In this document: positions 31,472-42,825 of the stretch, piece by piece
Layout of the letters: each line of letters opens with the position of its first letter
Numbering within the stretch: position 1 is the stretch's first letter
Origin: Metamycoplasma spumans ATCC 19526
Lineage (GTDB): Bacteria > Bacillota_I > Bacilli_A > Mycoplasmatales > Metamycoplasmataceae
Direction of reading: 5' to 3'
Length of the DNA: 43,099 bases
Assembly (NCBI GenBank): GCA_000620005.1
Contig: JHVF01000007.1
Span: 1-43,099, forward strand
Position numbers and translations under genes: made by a program
Notes under the pieces: generated by a model
What the model was told of the DNA's origin: nothing
What the model saw: the letters and a program-made list of their open reading frames with translations, nothing else
Database searches by the model: none

Positions 31472-32038
31472 TTAATTCTCCTCTATTAATTGTATTAATT
31501 CTTTAAATTGTTGTCTCGACCATTCATTTCTTTTTTTGGATGTTTTTAATTCCATGATATTATCTATGTCGACAATTTGACTTTTTAATAGCATATTAAC
31601 CATGCATAAATGATAGTCGAGCTTTTTGTATTTTTCTTCCTCTGTATTTTTTAAATATTGGTAAAAATATTTTTTTAAAAGCTTTATTATTTTCGGCTTT
31701 ATTGAGCTTTTATCATAGTCAAATTCTTTTATTATAAAAGCAGGATTTGGATTTAATAATGTATAAAGTTTTACCAGTTCAAAAATTTTATTATTTAGTT
31801 CGAGATCTATGGAAGGGACAAAAAATAAATCAATTTTAGGATCGTTATCAGATTCTTTTAATGAAACAACAAACTCTTTTTTAAAAGTTGAATTTATAAT
31901 AACTAAGTCAAAATCAGAATATTTCGAATTAACACCATAATATCTACTTCCACCCAAATACATACCTTTTATATCAACATTTGAAATCAAATTTATGAAT
32001 TTTTCAGTGCTTATAAAATCAGTAATTTCTTCAATCAT
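31472..32038 (-). CDS. Pol-beta-superfamily nucleotidyltransferase, RlaP-like
   Basis: 188 residues, no internal TGA. Active-site pattern G29-G30-S31...S41-D42-x-D44 (MYLGGSRYYGVNSKYSDFDL) plus a third acidic residue Asp70 (KIDLFFV). The following ELVKLYTLLNPNPAFIIKEF resembles the helix after the active site in RlaP-type (RNA-ligase-associated) nucleotidyltransferases. These transfer nucleotides to RNA, protein or small molecules; the substrate here is unknown. Embedded among phage late genes, 5 nt after the previous stop. It might modify host RNA, counter a defence, or be a moron gene. Confidence 0.7.
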   Translation of the reverse strand: MIEEITDFISTEKFINLISNVDIKGMYLGGSRYYGVNSKYSDFDLVIINSTFKKEFVVSLKESDNDPKIDLFFVPSIDLELNNKIFELVKLYTLLNPNPAFIIKEFDYDKSSIKPKIIKLLKKYFYQYLKNTEEEKYKKLDYHLCMVNMLLKSQIVDIDNIMELKTSKKRNEWSRQQFKELIQLIEEN

Positions 32039-32043
32039 CTTTT

Positions 32044-32256
32044 CTACTCTCTTATACTAATATTTAAATTTTCATCAATTGAAATTGATTCATCTCAAAT
32101 AACAGTTCATTTTTCTTCTGTTGTATTTTTTATAAATTTTTTAACAGGCCAAGCCAATTTTATTTTTAAATTGTCGCTCAATTTATAAATTCTCAGCCTG
32201 CAGATTTTATTTTTGGTTAATTCATATCATCTTATTAAAAATTGATTATTTCACAT
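32044..32256 (-). CDS. 70-residue prophage protein, unknown
   Basis: A short ORF with four TGA Trp codons (MWNNQFLIRWYELTKNK...). Basic and aromatic, with alternating hydrophobic segments suggesting beta structure. Start ATG follows AGAGG closely. Lies between the 127-residue protein and the nucleotidyltransferase with 5-20 nt gaps, so it is in the same operon. No family recognised. Confidence 0.6.
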
Positions 32257-32276
32257 ATTCCTCTTTTTGAAAAATA

Positions 32277-32660
32277 TTAACTAGAAGAAGAATCATCAGA
32301 TTCAAAATTTAAAGACTCTTTTTTTCAGTTCAACCCGTTATTAACAAAAAAATGGTAATCTTCTGGTTCGAAAGCTCGTGAAATAACAAAAGTTTCGGAA
32401 GAATTTCCTCTAACTGTTAAAGTTTTTTTGGCCATAATTTCGCTGTCAGTAAAATCTCTATTATCTTCCGTTATATATACATTTAGATTTCTGTTTCCTT
32501 TATTTAAAAAGGTAAATTCAATTTTCCCTCTTGGTAAAACTTCAGCGGTTATTGTGAGTCTTATAATTTCTCAAACAATTACATCATTTACGTAAATTTG
32601 ATTTGGAATATAATTATCAACTTCTATAAAATTTAATATTTTTTCGTTAATTTTTATCAT
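32277..32660 (-). CDS. 127-residue prophage structural candidate
   Basis: Predicted mostly beta: WEIIRLTITAEVLPRGKIEFTFLN and KTLTVRGNSSETFVISRAFEPEDYHFFVNNG. Ends in a Ser/Asp tail. Its start lies 3 nt beyond the tail-fibre stop. Location just after the fibre gene suggests a small tail, collar or fibre-accessory protein. No domain is recognised. Confidence 0.6.
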
Positions 32661-32663
32661 TAG

Positions 32664-34001
32664 CTAAAGTTTTATTTTTAGTATATTATTCTCAAATTTC
32701 ATTAACGGAAATTGTTGTCATTCACTAAACGAAGAACCGTTAAATTTTCGCAGAAAAATTTTTTCATTTTCACTAACAAAAATTTGCATAAAATAATTTT
32801 GATTATTAGAATAAGTTGATAAATTTATTATTGTTCCTCTTCTTTGACCCGTAGGTGCACCATTAGCTGAAAACAAACCCGCATACATTCCAATTTGTTT
32901 ACAATCATTTGGACTTTTGTTATCACCGTTATTTACTGCCAAATTATTAGAACTAGTGTTATGACTTCTTAAGCGGTTATCAATTTCTTGTTTACTATAT
33001 ACATTCGATTTATCGGCTTTTGCTTCAGATACTAGTTGTAAATTTTGTTCTAGCTGTAAAATTTTTCCTCCATGCTGACTTAAATTGTGAGAATCTGTAA
33101 ATACTTTATTAGTTAATTTTGTTAACTCATCATTTAATTGAGTGTTCTTATTTGTTAAATCATTAATTTCTTCCCTACTTTGAGAACTTATGTTATTGAG
33201 TTCTGTTATCTTATTTTTATTTAATTCAAAATTAGTTATTAATGTATCAATTGAACTTTTGTTATTTTCCGATAACGATCTAATAGTGGTTAATGATTGA
33301 TTAAAAATATTATTAGTATTAAGTTGTTGTTCTAATTTTTGTTTAGTGCTTTGAATTAGTTCTTCTTGTAAATTGTCGAAATTACTGTTATTTAAAATTT
33401 TTTGGTCTAGTTTATTAATTTCTTCTGATAATTCATTAAATTTATTACTATGAATATTTTGAGTTTCGTTTATTCGGCTTATTTTTGACTCCAAAAAATC
33501 AAAATAGCTAATATTTGTATTTTTATGTTCTATCTCTAACTTATTTCAAGAGCTTGCTATTAAATAACCCGCAGCTAAAGGACATAACATACTTTCTATA
33601 TTTGAATAATCTTTAGAAAATCCTAATCTGCTTATGTTATTAGAAGTCAATTCTTGTCTGTTATTAAATTCTGGAAAGGTGTTAGATAACAATCTAAAAT
33701 TAATTTCTTCATAAACTGCTTTTTTTAGATTTGTTTTTCTGAATTCACTAATAAGTTCAATAAATTCGCTTTTTGCACTTGATATATCAATAGCTCACGT
33801 TAATCTTAGTCCAATTAATAAATCAATTTGATTTACAATGGATCCAACAATTTTTAAAAAGCAATTATTTGTATCTTCGTCTGAATTACCGTAAAATCGT
33901 TTTAATTTACTTGGAATAAAAAAACCATTAGCAATATTAAAATAATTATTATAATCATCTAAGTTTATGTCTAATCAATTATAAATTTTATCCTCGTTCA
34001 T
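32664..34001 (-). CDS. coiled-coil tail-fibre-like protein
   Basis: 445 residues. The N-terminal ~165 residues are a globular, probably particle-binding domain. Residues about 170-325 are a long heptad-rich coiled coil (KFNELSEEINKLDQKIL...QLEQNLQLVSEA). Then KADKSNVYSKQEIDNRL (about 328-344) matches the 'ADKsdVYtKqEvD' motif seen between shaft and head in many phage fibres. The C-terminal ~100 residues are Asn/Ser/Gly-rich with GQRRGTIINLSTYSNN, a likely receptor-binding tip. Probably trimeric. ATG follows GGAGAGAAA. TGA Trp codons throughout. Confidence 0.72.
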
Positions 34002-34009
34002 TTTCTCTC

Positions 34010-35350
34010 CTAAAGTTTTTTCCTTTTTATTTTTATGTTTTTAGGTCCACTAATACGTTTGATGTTTCCAGGAACTTTAAAGGTTGAATTAAATCCTTTT
34101 TCTGTCATTCTTCCATAAAATCTGACATTTTTATTATTAAATTCGACTACTATTTTATTTCCAAGTCGCCTATTTCGTGTAGAAGCTAAAATTTTAAATT
34201 GATCTCTAAACGCTTCAATTGCCTGCGCATTAGTATTTTCAAAGTCTTTTAACGATTTTAAAAAATGCTGATTATATTTAGATCCAACTTGTTCTATTTT
34301 TTCTATTCAAAATTTTGTTTTTATATTTTTATCTTGTAACCTTATTGCCTTTCCAATTTCTCATCCCCAAGAAAAGTTATCTAAATAGTATTTTCCTTTA
34401 GAGCTAGCGTTTAATAAATTGTTAAATTCATGAATTGGTCTATCTATAAAAAGCAATGTTTTTTTATTATTTGTGGTTAAAGGATTGAAAAATATATAAA
34501 ATGATATAAATGAATCATCAGTGTTTTCTATTCAGTCCTGCGAAGCTATTTTTACGCCATCTATCCATCTCGAATTAAGCGGAATTCACGTTAATTCGGC
34601 TCGTTTTAATAATTTCAAGTATTTTTTTGTACTCTGATTATTTTTTTTGGCGAGTTTAAAAACTTGTTTTAATGAAATTTTTTTAACTAATTTTTTCAGA
34701 ATTTTTTTATAACCTAGCGTTGCAACTTGTGAAATTCTATTAACTAAATATTCCTCTTTATTTTTTGCGTTTAATAATCCGTATGAAAAAGTGACAGCTG
34801 TAGATGTAAATCTAATTATTTTATTAATAATTTTTTTTGCTGAGTCAATTTCATTTTTTGTTATATAACCTTTTTTAAAAAACAATCTGGCGATATTATA
34901 CGAACTTTTATTAACTAAAAATTTTGCAATAGAAGCTGGGTGTTTTGCGAAACTAATAACTTGTTTAACTATTTTTGTTGTCTTGTTAATTTTTTTAAAT
35001 TGAGGAATAATTTTTATAAAATTTCTAATTTTTTTGAATAAAAAAGCGTAACTTATAGTTCCCAATCTTCATAAAGAATTTTTTGAAATAGATTTTCAAT
35101 CTACTTCACCCTCCGTTATCAAACCAACGACAATATCTTTTATAGTTCCTAAAGCTAATTCGACTAGTTCTGATATTATTTTAATTTTACCAGTTAAAAT
35201 ATCAATAGCCTCTGTCACAACAGTAACAAACAAATCCCCAACAAAATCTAAAATTGATTTTAAATAAAATAAGAATTTTTTATTAGGCTCTGGTTTTTTA
35301 AGTTCTGGAAGCGGTTTTAATAAAGCTATATTTTTACCATAATTTAACAT
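34010..35350 (-). CDS. 446-residue prophage protein with hydrophobic N-terminal region
   Basis: The frame runs through TGA Trp at 35096-35098 and 34586-34588, which would otherwise split it in three. Residues about 28-82 are hydrophobic helices (FYLKSILDFVGDLFVTVVTEAIDIL; LVELALGTIKDIVVGLI). Residues 85-260 are extremely Lys/Ile-rich helices. The C-terminal ~180 residues are mixed alpha/beta with a basic end (ISGPKNIKIKRKKL). Between capsid and fibre genes it could be an internal or membrane-penetrating tail protein, but I recognise no family. Confidence 0.65.
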
Positions 35351-35356
35351 TATTTA

Positions 35357-36259
35357 TTATAAGTTTGGTTTGTGAATGATTGCGGTTGGAATCATAGTTT
35401 TGATAACATTAGATAAACCTGTTGTTTCTAAATAAGCTCCTAGGTCAGCTGATAAATTATCAATTTTTCCAGCTGATGCCGCAATAATTTTTCTAGAAGT
35501 AACCATAGAGTTAGTTGTTGTTATAATAACACTTGTCTCCTTTAAAAATGGACAAGAGAATACTTTATAACCCCCTAGTGTTCCCAATGAATAAGCACCT
35601 TGTTTCAACCCTTCTGTTGCGTGGTCTCCTTTAATAGCGAAACCATTTACTTTGCTTAAAATATTAGGTTTAGCAAAAATAATAACTTTTTGTGGTTCGA
35701 TTAAATCGATCCCGTGTTTTTTATCAACTAATTGTGTGATTGCGTCGCACGCATCTACTATTTTTTTAAATAAATCTTCGCCCGATGTTTTATCAACATT
35801 AATTTCAATCGGTCTAAATGTCTGGTTCGCTTTTGCGGCCACTTCAAGTTTCGCAAAACCTGCACGTTCAAAGTCTTTAGAATCTTGTTCTAAAAACGCA
35901 TTTAATTTTTGCGCAACCGTCGCTGGAAAGTTATCTTTAGCATATGCTGGCAATCCTTCAGCATATACGTAAGGTTCTTCTCAATCAGCTTTAATAGGAG
36001 CTGAAATTGAAAACTTATCAAATGCGCCTGTACCTAGTTGTGTTTTTTTGCGCTTTGTACCTCCTAATAAATCAGAAAATCATACGCTAGTCATATCTTG
36101 TTTGTTAATTGTGATATCTCGACTTGCTTCCATAATTAATGATTTAGCTACATAATTTTTTAAAATTTCAGCATTATGTAAATCCGCTAATTTAAGCTCG
36201 GTGAAACGAGATTCTTCTTCGTACGCTTGAGCTACAATTTTTTCTAATAAGTTTGCCAT
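35357..36259 (-). CDS. probable major capsid protein
   Basis: 300 residues with low Lys-richness and more Ala/Gly and codon regularity than its neighbours, as for an abundant protein. Begins MANLLEKIVAQAYEEESRF after AAAGGAAAAATAAA. Contains GTGAFDKFSISAPIKADWEEPYVYAEGLPAYAKDNF, DACDAITQLVDKKHG, VNGFAIKGDHATEG and SADLGAYLETTGLS. These are reminiscent of phage coat proteins, but no signature motif proves it. Size, position after a scaffold-like gene and ordering terminase-portal-scaffold-coat support the call. Two TGA Trp codons. Confidence 0.6.
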
Positions 36260-36273
36260 TTTATTTTTCCTTT

Positions 36274-36774
36274 CTATTTTTTAACAGCTCCGCCAACATT
36301 TATAGCATCTATTTCGCTGTTTTCAATTATGTTTTTTTCTTGTACAAAATTATTGTAATTTGGTTTTAAATATGCGAGACCTTCACGGTCAGCATAATCA
36401 ATTAATGATTTTGATAAATTATTAAAATCTAAAGTATTTAAATCAATGTTTTCTTTTTCAATAGATCTTTTAATTCCTAGTTTTTGTCATTCGTTATTAA
36501 TTAAAAGTTTTATATTTTTATCAAATATTTCAAAATTAGCCATTCTATTGTTTAATTCATTAATAAGTTTGGCATTTTCCGAAATTATCAGCTCTTTATT
36601 TGCTAATTTTTCAGCTATATATTTTCCATGCTCTTCTTTAGTAGGAAATAAAGAGTAAATTCCTAAAGCTTTAGCAATGTCTTTAGCTTCGTAATTTTGC
36701 TTTAGGTTTAATTTTGCCTCAACTTCTTCATTTGTTAATTCGAATAAGTTGGCTAAATTGTCAATTATGTTCAT
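36274..36774 (-). CDS. probable scaffolding protein
   Basis: 166 residues, highly helical, acidic in the N-terminal part (LFELTNEEVEAKLNLKQNYEAKD), with a coiled-coil middle (IAEKLANKELIISENAKLINELNNRM). Ends GGAVKK. Immediately precedes the capsid gene (14 nt), the usual place for a scaffold. Family not recognised by sequence. One TGA Trp at 36487-36489. Confidence 0.5.
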
Positions 36775-36838
36775 TATGTTCTCCTATGATTAATAATGTT
36801 CTATCTTTATTTGAAAACGCAGTAGTTCGTTTGATTAA

Positions 36839-38953
36839 TTAAATGTATATTTTTGTTGTTGTGTTCAATTTGTTAGATGCAGATGATAATTTATATTCTT
36901 TAAAATCTGTATCTCGATTTGTTTTTAGTTTTATTGAATCTGCAAAAATCGACTTAATTAATATTTTTTCTAAATTAAAATTTTGTTCAAACGTTAAATT
37001 TAATTCAATTTCTTTTTCAATTTCAGAACTTATGTCCAAATATTCTGAAACATTCGAATATAAAAAGTTAGGTTTGTAGTATTTTAAATTTTCGTCTTTT
37101 ATTTTATAATCTCACGAAATTGTGAATTTAACCCTTCTAAATTCGCAAATAATTTCATTAGACCTTGGGTTTTTAAAACAATGAGGATTATGTAACATTA
37201 CTTTTATTTTATCTCTTGTCAATAAATCCCAATTTGTTGGGGTTTCCTCAAGAGTTTTGTTAACTTGTCTAAGTATTTCTTTTTTAAATTGCGTATCAAC
37301 AAGTTTATCGAAATCTTCCAGTTCATATTTACTGTTAAATCATTCACTTGAATTTATTGTAATTGGTTGTGGTTTTCAATCGTCTGGCTTATATTGACCG
37401 TTGGGCAATTTTTTAGGATATTTTTTTTCAGCTCACTTCTGATATGTAGCTCTTCCACCTCGTAGGTCAAAATCTAATTCAATTATTTTTGTATTAATTG
37501 TTGTTTTAGGTTTTTCAATATCGAGAGTTTTTAATGTAGAACTTAAATTATCTTTTTTTGAAGGTGATCACAGCAAAAAATTAAAATTTAAAGATTGAGC
37601 AGTATTAAAATCCAGAGGGCTGTTTGAGATATCAACTTCTTGAATTTGGTTTGGCAAAAAAGGTAATGTGATTGTGTTAGTTCCAAATTGAAAAATATTA
37701 TGTCTATTTATAAAATCTTTAGGAACAATTTTATTGTCAACTTTTTTATAAAAATTTGATTCTAAATAAAACCCAACCAATTTTCTAGTATTTAACTCAA
37801 AAGAAACAATATAAAACGGTAAAAATAATTTATGCTCTTCTGTAAAGCCACCTTTCAAACAATAAGAACTCTGCAAAATACTTGACATCATTAGTACAAA
37901 GGTTTTGAAACACATTAAAATATCGTCGTTACCAATTTTTTCAGCTTCATCAAAAAATAACTTAAGTTGTCAATCAGTATATTCTTTTACGTTTGAACCG
38001 TTATAGATGGTTTCTTTAAAGCTATTTTTTTGTTGCTCAGTAAAACCTGTAAACGATGTCATTATGGTTTTAGTTACGTAATAACATCTCTCTATTGTTT
38101 CAAAAAAAATAGTTGTTATATTTTCTATCTTTTCATTAATATCTTGGTTATTAATGTATCTTTTTAAAGCTGATTTAAAAGTTTCTAAATTAATATATTT
38201 ATCTTCGAAATTGAAGATAAATCTTAAATAATTATTAAAAGAATCAAACCAATAAGCATTTTCATTTTCCACTTTTATAGGATTTAAAACTTTCGGGTAA
38301 AAATAAACATTATCTAAATTTGAGTCATCCAAATTATTAGTAATAATAGCTTTCGTCATATAATTATTTATTTTTTCATCACCAAAAGTTTTGGTTCCAA
38401 AAAAAGATAGATCGCTTAATAAAATTGTTTTTGGCATTTTAATTGATATATTATTTATTGTTTGATTTATTTCATTTTTTTGCTTAAAAACAATTCTGTT
38501 TGTATCAAAGTTTTTTAAACTTTTTACGTTAGAAAAGTTCGTTTGAAATAAATTATTATCTTCTCCATAATTTTCGGTATCATAAATAACGCTAGAACCA
38601 TTATTTATGTAATAAAAATTATCTTTATCGTAGTTTATAATTTTCGGATTTTTAAAGCTGAACAAATAAAAGCTAGTTTCTTCTTCGTTTAGAGGGTCAT
38701 ATGGTGCATCATTTGAGTTAAAACTAAAATCTTCTATATATTCTAGTAAAATCGAGTTTTCGCCGTTAGGAAATTCTTTTAAAATTGGAGAAGAATTTTC
38801 TAAATTACCAGAAATTTTACCTACATATTCTAATTCAATAGAATTAGTTTCTACTAGTGATAGATCTAAATAACGATCTTGCTTAAGATTAGTAACTTTG
38901 TATTTATATAGATCTATAAAATTCCCATTTAAATATTCTGAAATTCTAAGCAT
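36839..38953 (-). CDS. 704-residue prophage protein, unknown
   Basis: The largest prophage protein, continuous through TGA Trp at 37970, 37568 and others. Start ATG at 38953 follows TTGGAGAACAAG and overlaps the portal stop by 8 nt (ATGCTTAG). Asn/Phe/Tyr/Glu-rich. The first ~250 residues look beta-rich; a helical region follows (about 255-400); another beta-rich domain has NTITLPFLPNQIQEVDI; and near residue 500 lies ELDFDLRGGRATYQKWAEKKYPKKLPNG. No motif recognised. Between portal and scaffold one expects a minor head or connector protein, but this is large for that. Confidence 0.6.
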
Positions 38954-40145
38954 CTTGTTCTCCAATAAAATTATTATTATTTATAGCAACACCATTTATA
39001 TCAGTTGCATAAATAGCTTCTGAGCTTTTTAAGTATTTTGTTGAATTTGGCACTATCACTTCAAAATCTTCATCGCATGAATTTGAAATTATCTTTAAAA
39101 ATAGTTTTATAAAATCAGAATAATATTCTTCTCGTGCATTAGCCTTAGATTCAACATAAGCTTTAAAATTAGAGTTTAAATTTTCAAACTCGGCGTTATG
39201 CATATTTTTCGTTCCAAAATCAGCGGAGTTCATTTTAAAAAACATTTGATCTTTTATTAGATAATTTAATTTATCGATTTTTTGAATAATAAATTGTGTA
39301 TTAGAACTCCCTTGATGAAACTCGATAGGATTTCCAACAGAGTTAAAACTTAGCGAATTAGATTGTATAACTCTTTTTCCTAAATCATAAACAGCATCTT
39401 TAATATTTCCAGCACTATCAATTGCGAAGTTATCTGTAATAAAAATGAACGGATTAGATCAAAAATTATCTCGTAATAAACATTCAAGACAATTGTCTAG
39501 CATCTTAAAAAGAGAATTATCCACGTCATCTATTTCTGAATTAGATAAGTAGTTATTTTTAAAAATTATTCAAGGAATATAATTTTGTTTTTTTTCATTT
39601 AGATAATCAAAGTCATATCCGTTAAAATTATTTAAACTATATGTTTTATCATTTAAACGGTTTTTTGCAAAGAGAGAAACATATAAATCTTCAATACTTG
39701 TATTTTTAGCGTTTAATAAATCATATTCTTTGATCACATCGTATTGTTGATTTTGATAATTGATAGTATCAACTATTATTGATAATTTAACTAATTTGTT
39801 ATTTATAAATTTGTAATCGTTTACCTTAGCTAAATTAATTTCTAAATTTTGAGTAATACCTATTGCATAAATACCATTGCGATACAAATTAGTTTCTAAT
39901 TGCTGGATTATTTCTAAAAATTTGTTAGCTTTAATAAAATTGTTTCAAACATTTTGAACTGTTTTATTTTTAAATTTAACTTCAGGAATTTTAAATGCCA
40001 GTGTATTTGCTTGGATTTTTGCACCCAAAGATAAATAAGCTTCTTTTGAATTCGGTTTTGAAACATTCAGTATATCAAAAATATCATTTGTAATTGTGTT
40101 AGACGATTTCATTAATTCGTTTAAAGTAAACTGGGCTTTATTCAT
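38946..40145 (-). CDS. portal protein (head-tail connector)
   Basis: 399 residues, interrupted by TGA Trp at 39945, 39570 and elsewhere. Features typical of portals: an N-terminal helical part (NKAQFTLNELMKSSNTITNDIFDIL), a central segment with DNFAIDSAGNIKDAVYDLGKRVI, and a long C-terminal helix after SADFGTKNMHNAEFENLNSNFKAYVESKANAREEYYSDFIKLFLKI, like the portal crown/wing helix. Its position directly after terminase is decisive. ATG overlaps the terL stop by 8 nt (ATGAATAA). Confidence 0.65.
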
Positions 40146-41799
40146 TTTCTTTCTCCTTTAGAGCTTTTAGTTTGGCAATTTGATATTGATGCTTGTAAAG
40201 AATAGAACAAGACATCTCAAAGGCGTTTATCATGTCATAAAATTCTTTATTAATAGTTTCATCTCTTTTTTCTTCGTTTGGTAAAATAATTTGCTTTGCT
40301 AGATAATCAACTAAATGAAAACTGGATGGGCTGAATTGTATTAAATCATTTTTAAATATCCATTTTTGTCAATTTTGACGGTTTATTATTCCAAATTTTT
40401 GATTGTTAGTATCTCGTCGATTTGCTAAAACACAGGCAACATCCATTTTATTTTTTTTAAATAAAACATTTAATGATTCGGCAATTATGTCATTATCTGT
40501 AAGCGTTATAGAGCACATAACTTTAGAGTTAAATAATTTAGTTTTATATTTAGTAAAAATTTCATTATTTGATTCATTTATTAAATTGCACAGCAACTCA
40601 TTTATTTTTGTTCTTGGGTTTTTGGAATGTTTTTTTATTTTTGCACCCAAATCATCAATAGCTTTTAGAACATAAACAGAGCCATCACTTAAAAATAAAG
40701 ACCTAACTCATGCACTTTTGTCACTAAGACCAGGATCGAAACCATCGTATATATTAACAATAGAGCTTTCAGGTAATTCATCAAGTTCTCTTATTATTTT
40801 TATGTGTTTTGATATTTTTCCTTTTTCGTTCAATAAATAAGGTTCCAAAAAATAATTTGGTCGATTTTTTGGATCTTCGAATGTAAAGCCTAAAACCGTA
40901 ATAACTCACATTTTATAATCATCTTTTTTCAATGCTTCCAATTGCTTAAGTTGGTACTCACTTAATTCTGATTTTGGAATAAAATATTTTGAATACATCG
41001 TACAACTAATTCCTAAATCAGATTTAAAGCTATTATTTATTTTTTGAATAAAATGGTTTTCTATTAATAATTTTTCGATGTTTTTATTTACTTTCCCATT
41101 ATTTAAAATAATCGGCAAAATATTATTATGATAATTTTTTATTATTCAATGTTCCTTTGTAAATATGTTGTAAAGAAATTTTATTTTTATCTGAAAATCA
41201 TCTGGAGCTTTAAGTCTAGAAACGGTGTTAGCGATTAATAAAGGTAATTTATTCTCTTGTAATTTATATAATTCCTCTAATTGATGAGGAAGTTTCGAAG
41301 TATCGGCAGGATCCTCGATTGGTTCGTCTAATACTAACTCACCGAAAAGAAAATTATTATTTTTTAGTGTAATACCTTGAAACGCCTGAATTTTTTCGAA
41401 GTTTTCAAAATATATTGCTCTACCAAGTCCACCGTCATCAAAATCCCAATAAACACCAGAGTCATAGACACTAATAAATGGTTCATAATTAAGATTATGT
41501 ACAGTCTTTAAAAAATTAAATGCTTTTTCAAAAGTGGGTCTTAGAGTTTTTTTAATGTGATTATATTGATTCCTTGTTCACATACTGCAGAATCTAATAT
41601 CATTTACCAATCTATAAATAGTAACAATTGCCTGACCAAAAGATTTTGATACACCTTTAGCGCCTGAATGAAGCTCAAAAACCGTGTTACTTTTAAATGC
41701 GGTATATGCTGGATTTTCTTCTAAATCGGTATAGTGTAATATTTCCTTTAATTTTTCTTCCGTAAACTTAGGAGGTGTTTTATTTATTTGGTTCGTCAT
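40138..41799 (-). CDS. terL: phage terminase large subunit
   Basis: 553 residues. ATPase-nuclease motor that packages DNA into the procapsid. Walker A variant SGAKGVSKS (about 45-53, no canonical GK[ST] spacing but usual for some terminases), Walker B LVLDE (155-159), coupling region PLLIANTVSRL, and nuclease-domain acidic motif YDGFDPGLSDKSAWV (Asp355). TGA Trp codons at 41578 and 40906 keep it open. Start at ATG 41799 is inside the dnaB-like gene end (20-nt overlap); an in-frame TTG at 41820 is less likely. No small-terminase gene is visible. Confidence 0.85.
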
Positions 41800-42655
41800 C
41801 TTTTTTAAAGTCCTCTCCAAACATAAATAAACATTTTTCTTTATATAGGATGCATCCTATACTACCAGTCGCTCCATTTCTATTTTTACCTATTTGAATA
41901 ACATATTGATTTTCGTTTGGAACTCATTTATCATTTCTCTTTACTAAATGTGGTTTATATAAAAACATTACTATATCAGCGTCTTGTTCTATTGAACCTG
42001 AGTCTCTCAAGTCTGACAACTGCATTTCTATATTTTTATCTACCCGAGATCTTTTTTCTACATCCCGAGAAAGTTGTGAAATTACAAACATGTTGGTATT
42101 TGTTTCTCTTGCTATTATTTTTAAATCTCTAGTAATTTGCGTCATTTTTTCGTATCTAGGTAGATTTGGGTTATCAGTTTCTAATAATTGCAAATGATCG
42201 ATAAAAACAGATTTTACAATTTTTGTTTTTTGCTCCTCTTCTATTATTTTTTTGATATTTTTAACATTGGAATGAGAATAATCTATTACAAGCAACTGCT
42301 TGCTATTTGCCATTTCTTCCATTCTTATACCTATATCATAATTTACAATGACAGACAACATTCTATTGAATACTTCTGCGGCGGACATTTCCAAACTTAA
42401 AAATATAATTATTTCGTTTTCTTTTAAATTTTTTAAGGTTCTTAAAATTATATTTAGTGCTAATGTTGTTTTGCCTTCTGCAGGTCTAGCTGCTAAAATA
42501 TAAAGTTGTCCTTCTAAAAGCCCATGAACTTTTTTATCTAGCGCATTAACACTTGTTTTTAATGCACTGTCGTAATTAATTTCATATTTTTCTGGGTTTT
42601 TTAATAAATTATCAAGTCAGTGATAACCTAATGTACTTGCTTTCGGGTTTTCCAT
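41780..42655 (-). CDS. DnaB-type helicase ATPase domain, lacking N-terminal domain
   Basis: 291 residues versus about 450 for replicative DnaB. RecA-like domain: Walker A ARPAEGKTT (56-64), H1a FLSLEMSAAEVFNRML, Walker B VFIDHLQLL, H3 VISQLSRDVEKR, H4 LSDLRDSGSIEQDADIVMFLYKP. The N-terminal helical collar that binds primase and loader is missing, leaving only a ~40-residue lead. Probably the phage replication helicase or initiator, in an early or replicative position upstream of terL. ATG follows AGGAGAACAAA. Preceded by an unusual leader with alternative hairpins. Confidence 0.85.
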
Positions 42656-42687
42656 TTTGTTCTCCTATTTACGCCATAGATTAAATA

Positions 42688-42761
42688 GATCTAGGGGCCT
42701 ATTTTTTTCACCCCTAGATCCACTTAAATTTCGTTATAAATTAGATTTTAGGGGTGAAAAA
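42688..42761 (-). promoter_or_regulatory. alternative-hairpin leader of the dnaB-like gene
   Basis: Three segments compete. A (42688-42697, GATCTAGGGG) pairs perfectly with 42711-42720. B (42704-42716) pairs perfectly over 13 bp with C (42749-42761, TAGGGGTGAAAAA). Since B's CCCCTA is shared, A-B and B-C cannot both form. In the minus transcript the order is C-B-A then the ribosome site, as in an attenuator or translational switch. Confidence 0.55.
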
Positions 42762-42776
42762 GTATTTTATTGTCAT

Positions 42777-42796
42777 AATATACTTTAATATACTTT
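42777..42796. repeat. tandem AATATACTTT repeat in the dnaB-like promoter area
   Basis: Two perfect head-to-tail copies, about one helical turn apart, followed by AATTTATGG. On the minus strand they supply TATATT as candidate -10, so they may be protein-binding sites over the promoter. Confidence 0.5.
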
Positions 42797-42825
42797 AATT
42801 TATGGCTTTATTTATTTGTGATTGG

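Noticed and set aside
34010-35350. Two separate genes (35096-35350 and 34586-35065)
   Set aside because: They are in one frame joined through a TGA Trp codon; the apparent second start is only a TTG inside the longer gene.
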